Made by a program: the position numbers and the translations under genes. 5,441 nt of DNA from an uncultured Ignavibacteriales bacterium. Lineage in GTDB: Bacteria > Bacteroidota > Ignavibacteria > Ignavibacteriales > Ignavibacteriaceae. The DNA lies in NCBI GenBank assembly GCA_903915485.1, contig CAIWTC010000643.1, positions 1-5,441 of the forward strand, given 5' to 3'. This document shows, piece after piece, positions 1 through 5,441 of this stretch. The notes beneath the pieces were generated by a model. That model was not told the origin of the DNA. It worked only from the letters and a program-made list of their open reading frames with translations, and ran no database searches. The stretch's first letter is position 1. The number at the start of each line of letters is the position of its first letter.

Positions 1-1
1 A

Positions 2-1558
2 TTGAACGATATTTCAATATCACCTTTAGATTTTGCTTCTTCAGGAGTTTATGTTAAACAGTCTGAAGTTTCTGAAGCAAAGGCAAATCTTGAAGTTACT
101 TCTAAGTTGTTGAATTCCGGTAATGTTAATTCCAATGTTAATGTAAAGGTTACTCTTAGGAATGCTGACGGAAGTATTGCCACTGAAAAAACTTCTGAAG
201 TTTTACTTAAAGAAAATTCCGCAGGTGACTGCGTTCAAAGTATCTCAATTGAAAAACCACATCTGTGGAATGGCAAAGCTGACCCTTATATGTACAGTGT
301 AGAAGTCAGTGTTTTGAAATCGGGAAAAGTTCTTGACAAAGTAACCGAAACCGTTGGTTTAAGATACTATTCAATATCTTCATCTGAAGGATTGTCCCTA
401 AACGGGAAACCGTATCGAGTTCATGGCGTAAACAGGCATCAGGACCGCGAGAATAAAGGTTGGGCAATAACATCCGCCGATCAGCAGGAAGATTATAAAC
501 TTATTGAAGAAATCGGAGCCACAGGAATTAGACTTGCACACTATCAGCATGCACAGGAGTTCTATTCTTTGTGTGATAAAGGCGGGTTAATCGTTTGGGC
601 GGAAATTCCTGTTATCGATGAAGTTTCTGAAGGTGAGGCATTCCTGGATAACTGCAAACTAATGCTTACCGAGGAAATAAAACAAAATTATAATCACCCT
701 TCAATTTTCTTTTGGAGCGTGATGAACGAATTGATTCCTGATAAAGATACAGCATTGTTTTCAGGGATAGTTAAAGAGTTGAATACTCATGCAAAATCTC
801 TCGATGCTACAAGAATGACTGCTAATGCTACAAGAAGCAAGTACGACTGCGATGAGGGAATAAATTCCTATACAGATGTACTTGGATATAACCTTTACCG
901 TGGATGGTACGAAAAACAACCCGAAGATTTTGGTGAATCGATAGATAAAATTCACAATGCATTCCCTTACAGGAAAATTGCCGTAACCGAATACGGTGCA
1001 GGTGCAGGAATTAATCAGCATGAGTTCCCGGCAAAAAAACCGGCACCCCGCGGACCTTGGCATCCAGAAGAATGGCAGTCATATCTGCATGAAGTAGTTT
1101 ACGAAGCAATCGAAAGCAGACCATTTGTGTGGGGTTCATTCGTATGGAACATGTTTGACTTTGCAGTTGATAATAGATCAGAAGGGGAGCAGCTTGGAAT
1201 CAATGATAAAGGCCTCGTCAGTTACGATAGAAAAGTAAAAAAGGATGCGTTCTATTTTTACAAATCAAAGTGGACTACTGAACCGATGATTTACTTGACA
1301 AGTAAGCGCTTCAACCCTTGGACATCTGCGAATTTTGCAGTAAAAGTTTATTCAAATTGCGATAGGGTAGAAGTATCCATAAACGGTGATAAACTTACAC
1401 CAAAAAATAATACAAATAATGTGTTCTTATGGGACGGATTAAAAATCCCTTCAGGAAAAAATGTTGTTATGGCTAAAGGCTTTAAGGGTGACAAAGTTGT
1501 TTTTGATGAATCTTCCTGGATGTTTCAGCCCAAGGCTGAACTGACAGGGAAAAAGTAA
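2..1558 (+). CDS. Glycoside hydrolase family 2 enzyme, beta-galactosidase-like (5'-truncated)
   Basis: Retaining exo-glycosidase that most likely removes a terminal beta-linked sugar (galactose is the default guess) from oligosaccharides. Numbering is from the first visible codon. Residues 1-123 are the end of the beta-sandwich domain, with L88-W89, D94-P95-Y96 and the usual closing G119-L-R-Y-Y. Residues about 124-424 are the TIM barrel: GVNRHQD at 142-148, RLAHYQH at 177-183, VWAEIP at 198-203, the acid/base E243 in WSVMNE, the nucleophile E330 in VTEYG, W382 in VWNMFDF, and KGLVSYDR at 403-410. Residues about 425-513 form a C-terminal beta-sandwich resembling DUF4982. The HYQH and RHQD forms are, from memory, typical of a Bacteroidota GH2 subgroup. 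E243 falls roughly 200 residues earlier than in full-length relatives, so the N-terminal jelly-roll is missing; the TTG at position 2 is an edge artefact and not a start. No sorting domain follows the C-terminal sandwich. The family call is secure; substrate and cell location are not. Confidence -1.
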   Translation: MNDISISPLDFASSGVYVKQSEVSEAKANLEVTSKLLNSGNVNSNVNVKVTLRNADGSIATEKTSEVLLKENSAGDCVQSISIEKPHLWNGKADPYMYSVEVSVLKSGKVLDKVTETVGLRYYSISSSEGLSLNGKPYRVHGVNRHQDRENKGWAITSADQQEDYKLIEEIGATGIRLAHYQHAQEFYSLCDKGGLIVWAEIPVIDEVSEGEAFLDNCKLMLTEEIKQNYNHPSIFFWSVMNELIPDKDTALFSGIVKELNTHAKSLDATRMTANATRSKYDCDEGINSYTDVLGYNLYRGWYEKQPEDFGESIDKIHNAFPYRKIAVTEYGAGAGINQHEFPAKKPAPRGPWHPEEWQSYLHEVVYEAIESRPFVWGSFVWNMFDFAVDNRSEGEQLGINDKGLVSYDRKVKKDAFYFYKSKWTTEPMIYLTSKRFNPWTSANFAVKVYSNCDRVEVSINGDKLTPKNNTNNVFLWDGLKIPSGKNVVMAKGFKGDKVVFDESSWMFQPKAELTGKK

Positions 1559-1603
1559 TTAGTCGTTATGAGTTCAGTTTTAGATAAAAAAGTTTTCAAT
1601 GCG

Positions 1604-1654
1604 GGAGAACAGTCATCAGTGCCACTGCGCCTCGGCAAGGGTGTATTGTTCTCC
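1604..1654 (+). terminator. Inverted repeat in the spacer, possible weak terminator
   Basis: An exact 8-base inverted repeat, GGAGAACA (1604-1611) and TGTTCTCC (1647-1654), extends inward by a G-T and a T-A pair to a 10-pair stem. The 31-base interior is GC-rich and holds a second short stem, TGCC (1620-1623) with GGCA (1634-1637). The stem lies 45 bases after the GH2 stop and is followed by TCGATTTTATG, whose run of only four T residues is poor for an intrinsic terminator. It could instead be a structured leader of the downstream gene or a dispersed palindromic repeat. The inverted repeat is seen directly; its function is inferred. Confidence -1.
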
Positions 1655-1698
1655 TCGATTTTATGTAATTTAATTAATAATAAAGAAAGTATGGATCT

Positions 1699-1764
1699 AT
1701 GAAATATTTTTCGTTTTTCGTAATTGTGATTTTATTTTTGATGTCAGGACCGGTTGCTTATTCT
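1699..1764 (+). other. Signal peptide (residues 1-22)
   Basis: A short N-region with Lys2 is followed by a hydrophobic core of mostly Phe, Val, Ile and Leu (residues 4-15). A Gly-Pro break at 17-18 precedes the segment AYS (20-22), which fits a signal peptidase I site before Gln23. There is no lipobox cysteine, so this is a Sec-type signal and not a lipoprotein signal. It places the large protein across the inner membrane at least. Confidence -1.
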
Positions 1765-4700
1765 CAGGTTTCGGTATCAACATCATATACACAGAATTTT
1801 GACGGTTTAGGAACTGTAACTACAGCCTGGACAGACGGAACATTAGCATCACCAACATTACAAGGATGGTGCTTAAATTTAAGAGGAACTGTTCCTGCTG
1901 CAAGCGGTCTCGTGGCTGATGCAGGTACCGGAAGTTCTGGAACGACAGGCTACAATGAAGGTAAGGCAGGAACTAATTTGGTGACTGAGAGAGCATTAGC
2001 AATATTATCTTCCTCAACCACAACAGCTGTACATGCTATGGGTGTTAGACTTAAAAACACTAGTGGTGGTACTGTATCTTCAATTTTTGTTTCTTTTCAT
2101 GGTGAAACATGGAAAGCTTGGTTGAATAATGGACCTGCGGTTGCTAAACTGACTTTCACATACCAAACATCTGCTTCAGCCTTTACAAGTTTAATAACCG
2201 GAACTTATACTGCAAATACTGCTCTAGATTATACAGGAGTAAGCAACGCTACAGCAATTGCTACTGATGGAAATGCACTTGCATATAGCACCTATGTTTC
2301 CGGAACAATCAGCAGTTTGGCATTAGCAAACAATTCAGAAATTATGCTCAGATGGGTAAAGCTGGGAACAAGCAGTTCTATTCTTGGAGTCGATGATTTT
2401 ATAGCAAGCTGGGAGCCGACGGCACAAGCATCAAGTCTTACATTTCCTACGGTTGCCACTACAAGCTTAGGACTTTCATATTCTGCAGGTGCAACAGGCA
2501 CTTCAGGTGTTGAGGGTTATTTGATTTTGCAAAAAGCAGGTTCAGCACCCACTGGTACACCTGTAAAAGGAACCACTTATAATGTCGGAGATGCTTTAGG
2601 TGATGCAACTGTTGCCTATGTTGGTGCTTCAACTTCACCATTGGCATTTACAAGTTTAACTTCTAGCACAACTTACTATTACGCAATTTATGCATATAAT
2701 GCATCAGGAAAAGGTATAAATTATCTTACTACTTCACCTTTGACAGGAAGTCAGATGACGGCATCGTCAGGAACTCCTCCAACCATACAGCCTGCATTCA
2801 GCACATTTACAAACATTGGGACAACTGCATTAACTGCAAATTGGTCAGCGGGAAACGGCGCAGACCGAGTAGTTTATATGAATTCATCAAACTCATTTGT
2901 TGCCCCATCAGATGGAAGTACACCTATGGCATCAGCCGCGTGGGCAAATTCAGGTCAGCAGTGTATTTATAATGGTAGCGGAACAACTGTAAATATCACA
3001 GGACTTTCAGCTGGAACAACTTATTATTTTCAGGCTTACGAATATAACACGGGTGCTTCAACATATTTCAATATAACTAGTCCCGCAAATACAAGCCAGG
3101 CAACGACAATTGTCCCTGTAACTCAGTCATCTGCAGTTGGCTTCTCTCCTGTAGGAACTTCAAGTTTTACAATAAACTGGACACCCGGAAGTGGAGCAGG
3201 CAGAATAGTTAAGTTGAATAGTACAAATTCATTTACAAGTCCTTTAGATGGCACATCATATACGGGTAACGCAGCATATACATCAGGCGAGCGGACCGTG
3301 TATAGCGGAACAGGAAGTTCTGTTGCTGTTACAGGATTAAGTCAGGGAATAACATACTATGTTGAAGTATTTGAGTATAACGGAACAGGGACCGGAATCA
3401 CTTATAATTCCACAAGTCCTGCTGCGGGGAGTCAGACTACAAATGTTAATCCGCCTTCAACTCAGCCGACATTTACAGCATTCACTAATATAGGAACTGC
3501 ATCAGTTACAGCAAACTGGACGATAGGTAACGGCGCAGGTCGAGTAGTTTATATTTGCGATGCAAACTCATTTGTTGATCCTTCAACAGGAGTTAGCCCT
3601 TCTGCTAACACAGTATATGCCGGAACAGGTCAGCAGTGCGTTTACAATGGTACAGGCACTAATACTGTAAGCATCACCGGTCTTACTGCGGGAACGGCAT
3701 ACTACTTGCAGGGATATGAATACAACGGCAGCGGCGGAACAATTACATTCTTAGCTACAAGTCCTGCTAATACAAATACTACAACAGTAATTGTACCTGT
3801 TACACAATCTTCAGCAATTAATTTCACTAGTGTTGCAGGAACAAATATGTCAATTAACTGGACAATAGGTAGTGGTGCTAACAGAATAGTACTAATGAAT
3901 ACAACTGATTCATTTACTGACCCTGTAAATGGAACTTCTTACATCGCAAGTGCAACCTACACATCAGGTGAGCGCACAGTTTATAGCGGAACAGGTGCAA
4001 CAGTTTCAGTAACGGGATTGACTCCTACTTCGACCTATTATGTTAGAATTTATGAATACAATGGAACCGGAACAGGAATTACATATAATACAACAAGTCC
4101 TGCAACGGGAAATCAGCAAACGCCGGAAGGTTCTGCAACCACAGATTATTTCCGTTCAGCAGCGACAGGAAATTGGTCAGCATCTGCAACTTGGCAGGGT
4201 TCACATGACAGTACTTCATGGTTTGCTGCTACTTTAGCTCCTACAAGTGCCGCTAAATGTATTGATGTTCTTAGTGGACATGTTGTCACCGTTGATGTTG
4301 CTGAAAATGCATCTAATTTAATAATCAATAGCGGTGGTTCGGTTTCAATAGCAACCGGTATTGCACTTACAATCAATCATAGTAGTTATGATTTAATAGT
4401 CAGCGGTACGCTTACAAATGGAGGAACTTTAACTTACGGCACAACTGCTACGGGAACTGTTCTTGCCGGTGGAAAGTATCAGCATAACTTAAATGGCGGA
4501 ACAATTCCAACTATGACTTGGCCAACAGGCTCAACTTGTGAGGTTACAGGAACAACATCAACTGCGCCTGGTGGATTAGGTCAAGTATTTTATAACTTTA
4601 CTATGAATAGTACTTTAACTGCTGCATTAGGCCTAGGTTCTGCACTTACTACAGTTAACGGAACTTTTGCGGTTTTGAATTCAGGTGGATTTGAAGTTAG

Positions 4701-5441
4701 GTTATCAAGCAAAAGCCAAGCTGCTCCAACATTAAATTATGGTGCGGTTACTGTAAATGGTTCAACTTCCAGGTTGACTTGTCAAGGCGGTGGTACAGGA
4801 ACCAGCACAAATTCTAATTTGAATATTGCGAGTGATTTGCAAGTACTCAACGGTGCTTCATTTTATGTGTATGGCGGTGGTGGGACAGTTGCTTCTGGTA
4901 ATGTTGCAAATGTTAACCTCTCCGGGAATTTAACAATTACTAATTCCAGATTTGGTGATAGTACTATTACAAACAAAGGTAATTTTTATTTCGTAAAGTC
5001 GGGACTTCAAACGGTTTCAATTTCAGGCTCCGATTTCGCCACTCCCGGCTTTGTTACTTATACTGTTAACAGCGGTTCAATTGTAAATTTAGGAAGCAGT
5101 GTTATCGGTGGAACAAATTCAGTGTTTACAGTCGCATCAGGTGCTACGCTGAAAACAGGTCATGCTCAAGGATTATCAACAACTGTAGCAACCGGAGCAA
5201 TCCAGGTAACAGGCACCAAAACCTTTAACGCCGGCGCTAACTACGAATATAATGGTTCATCTGCTCAGGTTACCGGAAATGCTTTACCTGCTACGGTAAA
5301 TAATTTGACTATTAACAACACCGCAGGAGTTACTCTTACTTCAAACGGCACAATCAGTAGTACACTTGCGCTTACTGCAGGATTGCTTCACATAGGTAAC
5401 TTTAACCTGACATTAGCTGCAGCGGCAGTTGTTTCAGGAAC
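1699..5441 (+). CDS. Giant exported multidomain surface protein with FnIII-like and beta-solenoid repeats (3'-truncated)
   Basis: One open frame of 1,247 codons with no stop; the 3' end lies beyond the window. The start ATG 1699 is chosen because it leads straight into a signal peptide. The upstream ribosome-binding site is weak (an AAAGAAAG stretch at 1683-1690), which is common in Bacteroidota. Order of parts: signal peptide 1-22; jelly-roll-like domain about 29-238; divergent FnIII-like unit 242-361; FnIII-like units A1 364-474, B1 475-588, A2 589-701 and B2 702-810; GNW...TW module about 814-900; beta-solenoid-like tract from about 901 to the edge. The protein is very rich in Thr, Ser, Gly, Ala and Asn and poor in charged residues, as expected for an extended extracellular beta protein. 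No catalytic motif is visible. Similar proteins in Bacteroidota and Ignavibacteria often end in a T9SS sorting domain and act in adhesion or as a scaffold. That role is inferred; export and repeat architecture are well supported. Confidence -1.
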   Translation, partial: MKYFSFFVIVILFLMSGPVAYSQVSVSTSYTQNFDGLGTVTTAWTDGTLASPTLQGWCLNLRGTVPAASGLVADAGTGSSGTTGYNEGKAGTNLVTERALAILSSSTTTAVHAMGVRLKNTSGGTVSSIFVSFHGETWKAWLNNGPAVAKLTFTYQTSASAFTSLITGTYTANTALDYTGVSNATAIATDGNALAYSTYVSGTISSLALANNSEIMLRWVKLGTSSSILGVDDFIASWEPTAQASSLTFPTVATTSLGLSYSAGATGTSGVEGYLILQKAGSAPTGTPVKGTTYNVGDALGDATVAYVGASTSPLAFTSLTSSTTYYYAIYAYNASGKGINYLTTSPLTGSQMTASSGTPPTIQPAFSTFTNIGTTALTANWSAGNGADRVVYMNSSNSFVAPSDGSTPMASAAWANSGQQCIYNGSGTTVNITGLSAGTTYYFQAYEYNTGASTYFNITSPANTSQATTIVPVTQSSAVGFSPVGTSSFTINWTPGSGAGRIVKLNSTNSFTSPLDGTSYTGNAAYTSGERTVYSGTGSSVAVTGLSQGITYYVEVFEYNGTGTGITYNSTSPAAGSQTTNVNPPSTQPTFTAFTNIGTASVTANWTIGNGAGRVVYICDANSFVDPSTGVSPSANTVYAGTGQQCVYNGTGTNTVSITGLTAGTAYYLQGYEYNGSGGTITFLATSPANTNTTTVIVPVTQSSAINFTSVAGTNMSINWTIGSGANRIVLMNTTDSFTDPVNGTSYIASATYTSGERTVYSGTGATVSVTGLTPTSTYYVRIYEYNGTGTGITYNTTSPATGNQQTPEGSATTDYFRSAATGNWSASATWQGSHDSTSWFAATLAPTSAAKCIDVLSGHVVTVDVAENASNLIINSGGSVSIATGIALTINHSSYDLIVSGTLTNGGTLTYGTTATGTVLAGGKYQHNLNGGTIPTMTWPTGSTCEVTGTTSTAPGGLGQVFYNFTMNSTLTAALGLGSALTTVNGTFAVLNSGGFEVRLSSKSQAAPTLNYGAVTVNGSTSRLTCQGGGTGTSTNSNLNIASDLQVLNGASFYVYGGGGTVASGNVANVNLSGNLTITNSRFGDSTITNKGNFYFVKSGLQTVSISGSDFATPGFVTYTVNSGSIVNLGSSVIGGTNSVFTVASGATLKTGHAQGLSTTVATGAIQVTGTKTFNAGANYEYNGSSAQVTGNALPATVNNLTINNTAGVTLTSNGTISSTLALTAGLLHIGNFNLTLAAAAVVSG
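1783..2412 (+). other. N-terminal jelly-roll-like domain of the surface protein (residues about 29-238)
   Basis: The domain opens with QNFDGLG, continues through W44-T-D-G and G56-W57, and closes with LGVDDF (230-235). These opening and closing patterns recur at the N-termini of large exported Bacteroidota proteins, where a beta-sandwich follows the signal peptide. The central part alternates hydrophobic and polar residues in strand-like runs, such as AMGVRLKN (113-120) and SIFVSFHGETW (128-138). A carbohydrate-binding role is plausible by analogy with jelly-roll modules, but no binding residues can be assigned here. Boundaries are approximate. Confidence -1.
2422..2781 (+). other. First FnIII-like unit, divergent from the rest (residues 242-361)
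   Basis: The unit carries the typical late-strand pattern of this family: GYLILQKAGSAPTG near 273-286, TTYNVGD near 292-298, STTYYYAIYAYN (323-334) and then a TTSP linker (344-347). It resembles the FnIII-like units that follow but lacks their GQQC or SGERTVYSGTG signatures, so it was not part of the later block duplication. It probably acts as a rigid spacer between the N-terminal domain and the A-B repeats. Confidence -1.
2788..3462 (+). repeat. Two-domain FnIII-like repeat block, copy 1 (A1 + B1)
   Basis: Unit A1 (2788-3120, 111 residues) starts QPAF, has FTNIGT, TANW, GQQC (419-422) and YYFQAYEYN, and ends IVPV. Unit B1 (3121-3462, 114 residues) starts TQSSA and has INWT, TSGERTVYSGTG (528-539), YNGTGTGITYN and TSPA. 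Each unit has the size and strand order of an FnIII-like domain. The same A then B order recurs directly downstream, with A2 starting 675 bases after A1. Confidence -1.
3463..4128 (+). repeat. Two-domain FnIII-like repeat block, copy 2 (A2 + B2)
   Basis: Unit A2 (3463-3801, 113 residues) starts QPTF and repeats FTNIGT, TANW, GQQC (644-647) and the IVPV ending of A1. Unit B2 (3802-4128, 109 residues) starts TQSSA and repeats INWT, TSGERTVYSGTG (755-766) and YNGTGTGITYN of B1. A2 matches A1 better than it matches B1 or B2, and B2 matches B1, so the block duplicated as a pair. The copies differ at many third codon positions, so the duplication is not recent. Confidence -1.
4132..4401 (+). other. 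GNW...TW module of the surface protein (residues about 812-901)
   Basis: The module begins DYFRS (816-820), then GNW (824-826), TW (831-832) and a further W841, followed by APTSAAKCIDVLSGHVVTV (847-865) and LIINSGGSVSI (874-884). A Gly-x-Trp with Thr-Trp a few residues on, then a 'gH-VTV' strand and an 'L-I-sGG-l-i' strand, is a familiar pattern in large Bacteroidota and Ignavibacteria exported proteins. There it often starts a beta-solenoid tract, as it does here. Function is unknown; it probably caps the solenoid. Boundaries are approximate. Confidence -1.
4402..5441 (+). other. Beta-solenoid-like tract of the surface protein (residues about 902-1247, running off the edge)
   Basis: Short Gly/Asn turns alternate with beta strands throughout. 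Recognisable sub-modules are YQHNLNGGTIPTMTWPTG (927-944) with CEVTG (947-951), then PGGLGQVFYNF (957-967) and TTVNGTF; later FNAGANYEYNG (1176-1186), AQVTGN, LPATVNNLTINN (1196-1207) and GVTLT. The last part repeats the pattern 'nnLtInn-Gv-Lt-----tLaLt-G-l--g---L', typical of beta-helix surface proteins. No enzyme motif is visible. More solenoid and a C-terminal sorting domain are expected beyond the window. Confidence -1.

Noticed and set aside
425..445. GVNRHQD in place of the NRHE motif of E. coli LacZ, as a possible loss of a key residue
   Set aside because: RHQD together with HYQH is, from memory, the normal form in a Bacteroidota GH2 subgroup. The catalytic glutamates E243 and E330 are both present, so there is no evidence of inactivation.
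761..1063. Minus-strand open frame of 100 codons inside the GH2 gene
   Set aside because: It lies opposite the conserved catalytic barrel, including the nucleophile region. The peptide resembles no family and there is no sign of its own start signals; it is a shadow of the plus-strand gene.
1646..1673. Possible Bacteroidota-type promoter: TTG at 1646-1648 and TAATTTAA at 1666-1673
   Set aside because: The second element lacks the TTTG ending of the TAnnTTTG consensus, and TTG by chance is common in this AT-rich spacer. Too weak to annotate.
2292..2647. Two overlapping minus-strand open frames (2292-2501 and 2459-2647)
   Set aside because: Both are antisense to the unbroken frame of the surface protein. 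Low stop density arises from its Thr/Ser/Ala/Gly-rich codons.
2788..4128. The internal repeats as a mobile element or CRISPR-like array
   Set aside because: The repeats are long, in frame, diverged at third codon positions and encode FnIII-like domains. There are no spacers, terminal inverted repeats or transposase.
4040..4376. Open frames on the plus strand (4040-4237) and minus strand (4146-4376)
   Set aside because: Out-of-frame shadows of the surface protein, across the end of unit B2 and the GNW...TW module. Their peptides are low-complexity and match nothing I recognise.

Overview
The window looks like chromosomal DNA of a low-GC member of the Bacteroidota / Ignavibacteriota (FCB) group. 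Both genes point that way. The first is a glycoside hydrolase family 2 (GH2) enzyme of the Bacteroidota type. The second is a giant exported Thr/Ser/Gly/Asn-rich surface protein, built from fibronectin-III-like units, a GNW...TW module and beta-solenoid-like repeats. Proteins of this type in the group are usually exported by the type IX secretion system (T9SS). The assignment rests on remembered family patterns, not on a search; Ignavibacteria is my best guess within the group.

Layout: positions 2-1558 (+) hold the C-terminal 518 residues of a GH2 beta-galactosidase-like enzyme. Its N-terminus, probably a sugar-binding jelly-roll domain and any signal peptide, lies before the window. Both catalytic glutamates are present, so the enzyme is expected to be active. 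Positions 1559-1698 are a 140-base spacer with a GC-rich inverted repeat (1604-1654) that may be a weak terminator or another RNA structure. From ATG 1699 to the end of the window runs one unbroken frame of 1,247 codons with no stop, so the gene is truncated by the window edge.

The large protein reads in order as: signal peptide; beta-rich jelly-roll-like N-terminal domain; one divergent FnIII-like unit; four FnIII-like units in a clear A-B-A-B order (two copies of a two-domain, 675-base block); a GNW...TW module; then a long beta-solenoid-like tract still running at the edge. A C-terminal sorting domain is expected beyond the window but cannot be seen here.

The two genes share a strand, but the spacer with its possible terminator leaves open whether they form one operon. 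A polysaccharide-degrading enzyme beside a surface protein would fit a cell that binds and digests external glycans; that link is inference. I see no RNA gene, CRISPR array, insertion sequence or defence system. No wholly new system is evident; the most notable structures are the duplicated A-B block and the spacer inverted repeat.
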